Notes: generated from the sequence alone by a model not told the origin. Positions 1 to 5,733 are shown, counted from the stretch's first letter. The stretch: DNA of 5,733 bases from REEB481 sp041170785 (GCA_041170785.1 JBEDND010000175.1:1-5733), one strand, 5' to 3'. Made by a program: numbers and translations.

Positions 1-12
1 CATTGCATCTTC

Positions 13-1023
13 ATGTCCAACGGGGCGCCCCACATCTCCATCCTCCTACCCTACCGCAATGCGGCGCCCTGGCTGCAGGAATGCCTGGAATCCATTGCCG
101 CGCAAAGCCTGGGCAACTTCGAGGTGATGATGGTGAACGACGGCTCTGTGGATGAATCGAGGAATATTGCGCTTGTCTTTGCAGCTGCCGATGCCCGGTT
201 TTTAGCGGTGGACAATCCCGGATCCGGACTGGTGGCCGCCAACCGCTTCGGCCTCAACCTGGCAAGCGGAACTTTCATCACCCGCATGGATGCCGACGAC
301 CTCATGCCCGCGCAAAAACTGGAATGGCTGGCCGCTCCGCTGCTGCAAAAGGGCCGTGGATTTCTGAGTACCGGCAAAGTGCAGTTTTTTCCGGAAGAAG
401 CTGTGGGCATCGGCACCCGCTATTATGCAGATTGGCTGAACGAACGCTGCGACAAGCAGGACCACTGGGACTGGATCTGGCGGGAATGTGTGGTGCCCAG
501 CCCCTGCTGGATGGCGTATCGGGAAGATCTAATGAACATTCGTGCTTTCGAATACGACATCTACCCGGATGATTACGAGCTGATGTTCCGCTTTTACCGG
601 GCCGGATTCAGCGTGCTGCCCGTGAACGAACTTTGTCACCTTTGGCGGCAGCACCCCAGGCGCATGTCGCACGGGCACGAGGGATTTAAAACCGAAGCGT
701 TTATGCGCCTGAAGGTGGATATGCTGCAGCAGTGTTTTGATCTTTCCACCCATAAACTCTGTATTTTGGGACATGGGAAGAAGGGCAAAATGCTCACTGA
801 GCTTCTTCCAGCAGGACGATCGTTTCAATGGTTCAGCGAAAGACCTCAGGGTGCAGGCAACGTAATCAGGGGACAAAGCATCTATGGTTTGGAACAGTTG
901 AAATACAGTGATGATATCTTGCTTATTTCAACTTTATCTACTTATGAAAATCACGACAAATTATATCAATCTCTTATGGAACAAGGTTTTGCATGGAACA
1001 AGACCTTATTGCGTTGGTGTTGA
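13..1023 (+). CDS. Family 2 glycosyltransferase with C-terminal Rossmann-like domain
   Basis: This is a predicted inverting GT-A glycosyltransferase that moves a sugar from a nucleotide-sugar donor to a glycan or lipid-linked acceptor on the cytoplasmic side. Donor and acceptor cannot be read from the sequence. The N-terminal strand S9-I-L-L-P-Y-R15 is followed by V41-N-D-G-S45 (nucleotide binding) and M92-D-A-D-D96, the DxD-type metal and donor site. W/Y-rich acceptor-side sequence follows to about residue 225. Residues about 248-336 form a second part with G253-H-G-K-K-G258, a GxGxxG-like loop after a hydrophobic strand, suggesting a Rossmann-like nucleotide-binding fold. There is no membrane segment. 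The 336 residues suit a GT2 domain plus a small extra domain. The ATG at 13 puts the first strand at residue 8, as is usual for the family, but the frame is open to the window edge, so an earlier start is possible. GC falls from about 60% (241-300) to 27% (901-960). Family call is firm; the role in surface polysaccharide synthesis is inferred. Confidence 0.9.
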   Translation: MSNGAPHISILLPYRNAAPWLQECLESIAAQSLGNFEVMMVNDGSVDESRNIALVFAAADARFLAVDNPGSGLVAANRFGLNLASGTFITRMDADDLMPAQKLEWLAAPLLQKGRGFLSTGKVQFFPEEAVGIGTRYYADWLNERCDKQDHWDWIWRECVVPSPCWMAYREDLMNIRAFEYDIYPDDYELMFRFYRAGFSVLPVNELCHLWRQHPRRMSHGHEGFKTEAFMRLKVDMLQQCFDLSTHKLCILGHGKKGKMLTELLPAGRSFQWFSERPQGAGNVIRGQSIYGLEQLKYSDDILLISTLSTYENHDKLYQSLMEQGFAWNKTLLRWC

Positions 1024-1047
1024 ACAACGGGTAATGTCATATTTTTG
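1020..1047 (+). promoter_or_regulatory. Candidate Bacteroidota-type promoter for the protease gene
   Basis: TATTTTTG at 1040-1047 matches the Bacteroidota -7 element TAnnTTTG at every fixed position. TTG at 1020-1022 lies 17 bases upstream, and a second TTG at 1014-1016 lies 23 bases upstream. Both spacings fit the reported TTG-N17-23-TAnnTTTG pattern. The element overlaps the stop codon of the glycosyltransferase. Transcription would start at roughly 1053-1055, leaving a very short leader before the ATG at 1063. The motif is short and the region AT-rich, so a chance match is possible. Confidence 0.4.
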
Positions 1048-1050
1048 TCA

Positions 1051-1056
1051 GAGGGG
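1051..1056 (+). promoter_or_regulatory. Weak Shine-Dalgarno-like site before the protease start
   Basis: GAGGGG ends six bases before the ATG at 1063 and shares GAGG with the canonical AGGAGG. It supports the ATG at 1063, which is also the only in-frame ATG between the preceding stop (1021-1023) and the signal peptide. Bacteroidota use Shine-Dalgarno pairing weakly. If the candidate promoter is real, the transcript would begin inside or just beside this site, so it may matter only on read-through transcripts from the upstream gene. Confidence 0.35.
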
Positions 1057-1062
1057 AATCTT

Positions 1063-1140
1063 ATGAAAAGACTTTACCGCAGCATTTTTGCCTTCGCAAA
1101 CCTGTTCAGCGTTTTAGGTACAAATACCATACTGCAAGCG
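1063..1140 (+). other. Sec signal peptide of the protease
   Basis: Residues 1-26 have a basic start (Lys2, Arg3, Arg6), a hydrophobic stretch from about Ile8 to Leu18, and a likely cut after Ala26 in I-L-Q-A/Q-G. There is no Cys after the hydrophobic stretch, so it is not a lipoprotein signal. This supports the ATG at 1063 as the start and export across the inner membrane. The exact cut site is a prediction by eye. Confidence 0.8.
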
Positions 1141-4100
1141 CAAGGCTTGCCGATACGGCTGAAAAGTGAAACCGTTTACCTTGACGCTGAAACACGCGTT
1201 CCGGTTATTTCAGGAACAGATGACGCGCTCATGCTTTTGCAGTTCAGTGACATGCCTGCCAAGGATGTGAGAAGCGAACTGAGCTTGGCGGGGATTGAAT
1301 TGCTTCAATACATCCCTGAACTAAGCTGGTACGCTTCGGTGAAACCCATAGCTTCCGGCAAAGACCTCAAGGATTTTGGCGTTTGGGCCATCAGTACCAT
1401 CAAGCCTTCCTGGAAGTCTGAACTGAACTTAGAAAAGGACTCCTTGCCGTCATGGACGGAAGTGGGCACAGACCGCTGGCAGTTGCGTGTTTTTTATCCT
1501 GCTGGATTTGCTTCCGAAGTGATCAACAAAGCGCTGCTAGTCAATGGATTGCAGATTGTGGAACACGCCGAACAATTTCACTATTTCGAAGTTGCCGGGA
1601 ACCGCACCGCATTAAGCCGTTTGGCTGAAATCAACGGCATCTACTGGATTGAACCAACATCGCCTCCGCTGGAAATGCACAATTATCCCGGCAGGGTAAA
1701 CCACCGTGCCTTCACCCTGAACATGCCCAAGCCCAAAGGGCGCGACCTGCTGGGCCAGGGAATTGTCATTGGCGAATGGGACGGTGCCGGAGCCGGTTTG
1801 CATGTGGATTACAACGACCGAATGATTCGGAAAGAGGCATTTGTAGCTGGTGCCAATGGAAACCATGCTACGCACGTGGCCGGAACCATGATCAGCGGTG
1901 GCGTGATTGACCCGTTCGCTCAGGGCATGGCCCCGAAAGCACGTGTATTCAGTTGGGATTTTGCAGGAAATATCCCTGCGGAAATGGATACTGCAACGCG
2001 GCGCGACAGCATCGTGATGACCAATAATTCCTACAGTTACGGATCAGATCCCTGCCCTACCCGCGGCACCTACGACGGTATCAGCCGGGCATTGGATGTG
2101 CTGGTGAACAAATATCCCTACCTGAGCCATCAGTTCAGCTCCGGGAACTCGCGCTCTAGCAACTGTGCTACCGGTGGTTACCGCACCATCAACGGCGGAT
2201 TTCAGGCGGCGAAAAACAACATCACCGTAGGCGCGCTCACAGCCACAGACGGCAACAGCAGCTTCCACAGCTACGGCCCTATGCGCGACGGAAGGATGAA
2301 ACCTGAAATCTGTGCGCAGGGCGTGAGTGTGTATTCAACGATGCCAAACAACACGTACCAGGGCGGCTGGAACGGAACTTCGATGTCTTGTCCCGGTGCA
2401 ACAGGAACCATCGCTTTGCTGCACGAACGATTCAAACAGGTGAACAGCAACAAGATGCCCTGGGCACATACCCTGAAAGCCATTGTATGCAATACCTGCG
2501 ACGAAATTGGGAATGTAGGACCGGATTATGCCTTTGGCTTTGGACGCATCAATGGCATTACCGCGGCTGAAGTAATCGAACAAGGGCTGTGGAAGTCGGA
2601 CAGCATCTCCCACGGGAACTTATGGACAGATACCGTGTACGTGGCACCCGGCACATCCCGCTTTAAGGTGATGCTTGTTTGGGATGATCCTGAAGCCGCA
2701 GCCAGCGCTGCACCTTCTCTGGTCAACGATTTGGATCTGGAAATTACAGATTCTCTGGGACAGGTTTACCTGCCTTGGACCCTGAACCCCGCATGTCATA
2801 CCTGCCTTGCCGTGCGCAAACGCGACAGCCTGAACAATGCCGAACAGTGTTACGTGGACAATCCACCATCGGGGAAATGGGTGATACGCGTGAAAGGCAC
2901 CAAGGTTACCGGCACTAATGAAGCCTTCACCGTAAGCCATCTGGGCATCAAACCATTCATCAGGGTTACTTACCCAAACGGCTTGGAATCATTCGTACCG
3001 CCCACCACAACGGCTGCCCAAACCATCGCCTGGGATGCGTTTGGCGTGAGTGGAACCTACACCATTGAATACAGCGCCGACAGCGGCAGCACCTGGAATA
3101 CAATCACCACCGGCCTGGCCAATACCAATCGGTACTTCACCTGGAACAACGCGCCGGCAGGCCTGAATACGCGCAAAGCACTCATTCGCATACGCACTGC
3201 CGCACTCAGCGACATCAGCGATACCACCTTCCACATTTACTCCTTGGCCAATACACCACAGGCCGTAACCTGCAGCAAGCAAATCCACCTATACTGGCGC
3301 AGCACTCCCGGTGCGGCTGCTTATCAGGTATTGCAGAGCAAAAACAGCCTGATGGAGCAAATCGCTTACACCACAGACACGTTCTTCACCGTTACCGGAC
3401 TGAACAACGGAACGGCTTACTGGTTCTCGTTGCAGGCTGTTGGAACCAATGGCGCCATCGGGCCACGAACACGGGGTGTTTCATTTACGCCAACAGTGAA
3501 TCCCTTGCCGCCAACAGTGATTACAGAACCTCTTTCAAAAACCGTTTGCGCAGGAAGTACGATGAGCATCTTCAGCCGTGCCACGGGAACAGCTACCTTT
3601 AACAGACAATGGCAATACAGCAGTGATTCGGGAAAAACCTGGACCAACCTGCCCGGTAAAATCGGCGACACGCTGAGCATCAGTAATTTCCCCTGGACGA
3701 ATAAAAACTACCTGTACCGCAACCGCTACCAGAATGTATGCAGGAATTTCGTGTTCAGCGCCCCTGCGAAGATTGATGTGGATACGCCCGTGGTGTTCAC
3801 CAATACCCTTGCAGATGCCTGGAAATGTGAAGGCGATTCGGTGGAATGGTCCATGACTTATACCGCCGCGAAGAAACCCTTCCTGCAATGGCAACGAAGC
3901 ACGGACAATGGCGCCAACTGGACAGACCTGAACGACGACACGCTGAATACCCTCAAGTTATTCAATGTAGCTTTCCCCATGAACAAGTACCGTTATCGGA
4001 TGCTGGCCAGCAACTCCTGTGAAACAAGGAAACCAGCTCCGCCCGCGGTTTTGAATGTTCGGGCTCCTTTGCGTCTGTTGCTTCCGCCGGATACCACCAT

Positions 4101-5733
4101 CTGTTTCGGCGCTTCCATCAACCTGATTGCCGCCGGCACCGGTGGCGACAGCACCCGCTACATCTTCAACTGGCAAGGCTTCCCCAGCGGGAATACCATT
4201 CCGGTGCAGCCTGCAACTAATACCGTTTATCGGATCAACCTGGACGACCAATGCACCAACTACGACGTCAACGACAGCGTAGTGGTTCAGGTGCGCGCCC
4301 CGCTTTCATTAACAGTAAGCAAAGACACCACAATATGTAACGGCAGAACGGTACGCCTCAACGCGCTGATGACCGGTGGGCGAACCAATACTTATCAATA
4401 CCTCTGGACACCGGGGAATTTCACCACCGCTTCCATCAACGTTACGCCCTTAGACACCACCCTTTACCGCGTGCGTGTACTCGACGGATGTACGCCCGAT
4501 TCTGCCGTGGGCAGCGTGTTGGTTCGCGTGTTGAAACCATTGGATCTGACCCTCTCCCGCGACACCATCTTATGCCAGGGAAGAGGAACCTGGCTGAATG
4601 CCACAACAAAAGGCGGTCAAACAAGCGGGCATACCGTTCGTTGGAACCAAAGCCTTGGCAACGGCCTGACCAAATGGATTCAGCCTGCAAGCACCACCAC
4701 GTACACGGCCATCCTCAGCGACGCTTGTTCGGTAAAGGAAGATACTGCGCAAGTAACAGTGCAGATGCGCCAGCCATTGTCCCTAAAACTCAACAATGAC
4801 ACCACCATCTGTTCGGGTACCGAGGCCAATCTGAATGCCACTTCCGGTGGAGGTTTGAGCAGTGCACACCTCATCCAATGGGATCAGGGTTTGCCCAACG
4901 GTGCCACTCATCAGGTGCAACCCGCCAACACAACTACCTACAGGGCCATATTGTCGGATGGCTGTACGGTAAAGAACGATACCCAAGAAGTATCAGTGAC
5001 TGTGCGACCGGCGCTGGATGTACGATTGGGTAATGATACCACCCTCTGCTACGGCAACAGCCTGACCATGAATGCGCTGAGCAATGGCGGCACAGGAACC
5101 TACACTTATCGCTGGGAAAACAAAGCCAATCCGAGTGTTTCACTGGGAAGCGGAAACAGCCTGAACGCAAGCCCATTGTTGAATACCACTTATCGGGTCA
5201 TCTTGTCAGACGGATGTTCGGCTAAAAATGACACTGATGAACTCATCATCACCGTATTACCCAACCTGAAGCTCGTTACGAGTCCGGATACCGCCATCTG
5301 CTTTGGAAATTCGGGCCTGTTGCGCAGCAGCGTGGGCGGCGGAAAGGGCGGCTATACCTTCACGTGGACGGATTTATCCACGAACCTCAACGCAGGCAGC
5401 ACGGCGCAAATCAGCGTTAACCCGGTTTCATCCAGGAAATACAGGATCGCCGTAAGCGATGGATGCACCGCCAATCCTCCCTCCGCAGAAGTACAGGTAA
5501 TGGTGGAAGCTTTGCCTACTGCCGCGATGTTGTGGTCAGACACCACAGCCTGCGCGCCGGAGGCTTTCCAATTGCGCAACAACAGCATGGGTGTTCGCTT
5601 TACCCTGAATGGCAGGCGCTACAGCGGCGCCGATACCAGCATCCGCCTGAATCCGGGCATCAGTGTCCTGAAGTTGAAATCCTTTAATGTGCTGGGTTGT
5701 GCCGACAGCGCTTCGCAATCATTGGAAGTGTAT
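1063..5733 (+). CDS. Secreted Kp43-like subtilisin-family (S8) protease with Ig/FN3/repeat tail, 3' end missing
   Basis: This is an exported serine endopeptidase of the subtilase family, 1557 codons visible with no stop before the window end. Order of parts: signal peptide (1-26), propeptide (about 27-226), S8 catalytic domain (about 227-506), beta-barrel with L553-V-N-D-L-D-L559 (about 507-626), Ig-like domain (about 632-727), fibronectin type III domain (732-810), two Ig-like domains (817-906 and 907-999), six Cys-paired repeats (1002-1483), and a divergent seventh module (1484 onward). Catalytic residues read as Asp240, His268, oxyanion Asn362 and Ser440 in G-T-S-M-S-C-P, so the enzyme looks intact and active. 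The barrel motif and D588-S-L-N-N-A-E-Q595 point to the Kp43-like group. The gene starts 39 bases after the glycosyltransferase. A C-terminal type IX sorting domain is expected from family precedent but lies outside the window. Substrate is unknown. The long adhesive-looking tail suggests binding to a surface or polymer (inference). Confidence 0.93.
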   Translation, partial: MKRLYRSIFAFANLFSVLGTNTILQAQGLPIRLKSETVYLDAETRVPVISGTDDALMLLQFSDMPAKDVRSELSLAGIELLQYIPELSWYASVKPIASGKDLKDFGVWAISTIKPSWKSELNLEKDSLPSWTEVGTDRWQLRVFYPAGFASEVINKALLVNGLQIVEHAEQFHYFEVAGNRTALSRLAEINGIYWIEPTSPPLEMHNYPGRVNHRAFTLNMPKPKGRDLLGQGIVIGEWDGAGAGLHVDYNDRMIRKEAFVAGANGNHATHVAGTMISGGVIDPFAQGMAPKARVFSWDFAGNIPAEMDTATRRDSIVMTNNSYSYGSDPCPTRGTYDGISRALDVLVNKYPYLSHQFSSGNSRSSNCATGGYRTINGGFQAAKNNITVGALTATDGNSSFHSYGPMRDGRMKPEICAQGVSVYSTMPNNTYQGGWNGTSMSCPGATGTIALLHERFKQVNSNKMPWAHTLKAIVCNTCDEIGNVGPDYAFGFGRINGITAAEVIEQGLWKSDSISHGNLWTDTVYVAPGTSRFKVMLVWDDPEAAASAAPSLVNDLDLEITDSLGQVYLPWTLNPACHTCLAVRKRDSLNNAEQCYVDNPPSGKWVIRVKGTKVTGTNEAFTVSHLGIKPFIRVTYPNGLESFVPPTTTAAQTIAWDAFGVSGTYTIEYSADSGSTWNTITTGLANTNRYFTWNNAPAGLNTRKALIRIRTAALSDISDTTFHIYSLANTPQAVTCSKQIHLYWRSTPGAAAYQVLQSKNSLMEQIAYTTDTFFTVTGLNNGTAYWFSLQAVGTNGAIGPRTRGVSFTPTVNPLPPTVITEPLSKTVCAGSTMSIFSRATGTATFNRQWQYSSDSGKTWTNLPGKIGDTLSISNFPWTNKNYLYRNRYQNVCRNFVFSAPAKIDVDTPVVFTNTLADAWKCEGDSVEWSMTYTAAKKPFLQWQRSTDNGANWTDLNDDTLNTLKLFNVAFPMNKYRYRMLASNSCETRKPAPPAVLNVRAPLRLLLPPDTTICFGASINLIAAGTGGDSTRYIFNWQGFPSGNTIPVQPATNTVYRINLDDQCTNYDVNDSVVVQVRAPLSLTVSKDTTICNGRTVRLNALMTGGRTNTYQYLWTPGNFTTASINVTPLDTTLYRVRVLDGCTPDSAVGSVLVRVLKPLDLTLSRDTILCQGRGTWLNATTKGGQTSGHTVRWNQSLGNGLTKWIQPASTTTYTAILSDACSVKEDTAQVTVQMRQPLSLKLNNDTTICSGTEANLNATSGGGLSSAHLIQWDQGLPNGATHQVQPANTTTYRAILSDGCTVKNDTQEVSVTVRPALDVRLGNDTTLCYGNSLTMNALSNGGTGTYTYRWENKANPSVSLGSGNSLNASPLLNTTYRVILSDGCSAKNDTDELIITVLPNLKLVTSPDTAICFGNSGLLRSSVGGGKGGYTFTWTDLSTNLNAGSTAQISVNPVSSRKYRIAVSDGCTANPPSAEVQVMVEALPTAAMLWSDTTACAPEAFQLRNNSMGVRFTLNGRRYSGADTSIRLNPGISVLKLKSFNVLGCADSASQSLEVY
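1141..1740 (+). other. Protease propeptide with two inhibitor-like halves
   Basis: Residues about 27-226 lie between the signal peptide and the catalytic domain and probably fold as a chaperone and temporary inhibitor. Two segments share the pattern of a beta strand, a helix, then strands: about 56-95 (M-L-L-Q-F-S start, ending S-W-Y-A-S-V) and about 141-198 (L-R-V-F-Y-P start, ending I-Y-W-I-E-P). The second ends in the way many subtilase propeptides do, with a 'V..I.P'-like strand before the mature enzyme. Cleavage would fall somewhere around 199-226. Assignment rests on position and pattern, not on strong motifs. Confidence 0.6.
1741..2580 (+). other. Peptidase S8 (subtilase) catalytic domain
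   Basis: The triad is Asp240 in I236-G-E-W-D-G-A, His268 in N-H-A-T-H-V-A-G-T, and Ser440 in N-G-T-S-M-S-C-P. Asn362 in S-S-G-N supplies the oxyanion hole. The usual D-T/S-G and H-G-T-H are W-D-G and H-A-T-H here, variants I recall from large Bacteroidota subtilases. The domain ends with G-P-D-Y-A-F-G-F-G-R-I-N (486-497), the standard closing helix region. Cysteines at 331, 368, 417, 443, 476 and 479 are more than typical subtilisins carry and could form disulfides after export. Confidence 0.95.
2581..2940 (+). other. Kp43-type C-terminal beta-barrel domain
   Basis: Residues about 507-626 follow the catalytic domain directly. V-M-L-V-W-D-D (536-542), L553-V-N-D-L-D-L559 and D588-S-L-N-N-A-E-Q595, then S-G-K-W-V-I-R-V (604-611), match the jelly-roll domain of Kp43-like alkaline proteases, where it packs on the catalytic domain and may bind calcium. 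Cysteines at 578, 581 and 596 are close together and may bridge locally. Confidence 0.75.
2956..3243 (+). other. Ig-like domain with Asp-box motif
   Basis: Residues about 632-727 begin I-R-V-T-Y-P-N-G, continue through T-I-A-W-D and Y-T-I-E-Y, and contain S671-A-D-S-G-S-T-W678 before T-W-N-N-A-P. This 'P-N-G ... I-x-W ... S-x-D-G-x-T-W' pattern is a common Ig-like module in secreted Bacteroidota enzymes, usually read as a spacer or binding domain. No Cys is present, unlike the Ig-like domains further on. Confidence 0.65.
3256..3492 (+). other. Fibronectin type III domain
   Basis: Residues 732-810 show the FN3 core: a Pro start, Trp745 in H-L-Y-W-R, Tyr754 in A-A-A-Y-Q-V-L, L-N-N-G-T-A-Y786 in the strand before W-F-S-L-Q-A-V, and a final V-S-F-T-P. 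The length of about 79 residues is slightly short for FN3 but within range. Such domains act as spacers or carbohydrate and protein contacts in extracellular enzymes. Confidence 0.75.
3511..4059 (+). repeat. Two Ig-like domains with matched Cys pairs
   Basis: Residues 817-906 and 907-999 are divergent copies of one module. Each opens with a Cys (829, 922) and closes with a Cys exactly 64 residues later (893, 986), and each has W-Q-x-S-x-D-x-G-x-x-W in the middle (850-860 and 943-953). The second Cys follows a Y-R-x-R/M strand. The layout fits an Ig-like sandwich with one disulfide across it. Sequence identity is limited to these positions, so the duplication is old. Confidence 0.75.
4066..5511 (+). 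repeat. Six tandem Cys-paired beta repeats (78-84 residues each)
   Basis: Units run 4066-4299, 4300-4536, 4537-4773, 4774-5010, 5011-5262 and 5263-5511 (78, 79, 79, 79, 84 and 83 residues). Each starts near P-L-x-L, then D-T-T-I-C-x-G, a Leu-Asn-Ala strand, a Gly-Gly turn, a Trp strand, P-x-x-T-T-x-Y-R, D-G-C, and a closing V-x-V-x-V strand. The Cys pairs are 1014/1064, 1092/1143, 1171/1222, 1250/1301, 1329/1385 and 1413/1468, so one disulfide per unit is likely. Units resemble the 'D-T-T-I-C ... D-G-C' modules widespread in secreted Bacteroidota proteins. They probably form a rigid stalk or adhesive tail. The DNA copies are well diverged, so this is a protein-level repeat. Confidence 0.88.
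5512..5733 (+). repeat. Seventh, divergent Cys-paired module (partial)
   Basis: Residues 1484-1557 keep D-T-T-A-C1497 and V-L-G-C1546 (49 apart) but lose the Trp strand and the T-T-x-Y-R motif. L-P-T-A at the start and C-A-P-E-A-F-Q-L-R-N-N-S look more like the PKD-type modules of Bacteroidota proteins ('P-x-A ... C-x-P ... F-x-N-x-S'). It probably marks the change from the repeat array to another domain type. The window ends inside or just after it. Confidence 0.6.

Noticed and set aside
51..416. 121-codon minus-strand open frame opposite the glycosyltransferase
   Set aside because: The plus strand carries clear GT2 motifs across the same bases. The minus-strand product is low-complexity Ser/Ala/Arg sequence with no domain signal.
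1024..1062. Rho-independent terminator between the two genes
   Set aside because: The run of T at 1042-1046 is not preceded by a GC-rich hairpin. The 39-base spacer shows no convincing inverted repeat.
2794..2805. C-H-T-C as a heme or zinc-binding site
   Set aside because: Heme attachment needs CxxCH, which this is not. A single CxxC in an exported beta domain is more likely a disulfide; no second ligand pair is evident.
3535..3894. 119-codon open frame on the minus strand inside the protease tail
   Set aside because: It lies fully opposite the well-supported protease frame, shows no recognisable domain, and is one of many antisense frames across this gene.
3073..3921. Sialidase domain suggested by the Asp-boxes
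   Set aside because: The three motifs are 93-182 residues apart, in separate Ig-like domains, and no sialidase catalytic region (Arg triad, F/Y-R-I-P) is seen.
4488..4799. 103-codon plus-strand open frame in another frame within the repeat array
   Set aside because: It overlaps repeat units 2-4 out of frame. Its product is Arg/His-rich with no motif, as expected for a shadow frame.
4066..5511. CRISPR array or DNA-level tandem repeat
   Set aside because: Units are about 235-250 bases, diverged at codon level, and keep an open reading frame. There are no short identical repeats with unique spacers.

Overview
The window holds two plus-strand genes. One is a family 2 glycosyltransferase (13-1023). 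The other is the first 1557 codons of a very large secreted subtilisin-like protease (1063 to the window end, still open at 5733). No RNA gene, insertion sequence, CRISPR array or minus-strand gene can be supported. Longer open frames on the other strand and in other frames lie inside these two genes and look like chance shadows.

The organism is most likely a member of the Bacteroidota (inference). The protease has the Kp43-like layout common in that phylum: a catalytic D/H/S domain, a beta-barrel with an L-V-N-D-L-D-L motif, then a long run of Ig-like and fibronectin type III modules. The short spacer contains TTG-N17-TATTTTTG, which fits the Bacteroidota promoter pattern TTG-N17-23-TAnnTTTG. 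Proteins of this design usually end in a type IX secretion sorting domain, but that end lies outside the window and cannot be checked here.

Layout: 13-1023, glycosyltransferase with an N-terminal GT-A catalytic part and a C-terminal Rossmann-like part, the latter AT-rich towards its end. 1024-1062, a 39-base spacer with a candidate promoter and a weak ribosome binding site. 1063-1140, signal peptide. 1141 to about 1740, propeptide. About 1741-2580, S8 catalytic domain. About 2581-2940, beta-barrel. About 2956-3243, Ig-like domain. About 3256-3492, fibronectin type III domain. About 3511-4059, two Ig-like domains with Cys pairs 64 residues apart. 4066-5511, six tandem Cys-paired repeats of 78-84 residues. 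5512-5733, a seventh, divergent module cut by the window end.

Nothing in the sequence shows that the two genes act together. The glycosyltransferase probably builds a surface polysaccharide or glycan. The protease is an exported, probably surface-attached or released, modular endopeptidase. They could share a transcript, but the candidate promoter between them allows separate expression. I found no clearly novel system. The most notable signals are the seven-fold Cys-paired array, three Asp-box motifs placed in successive Ig-like domains, the propeptide that seems to contain two inhibitor-like halves, and the composition shift at the end of the glycosyltransferase.
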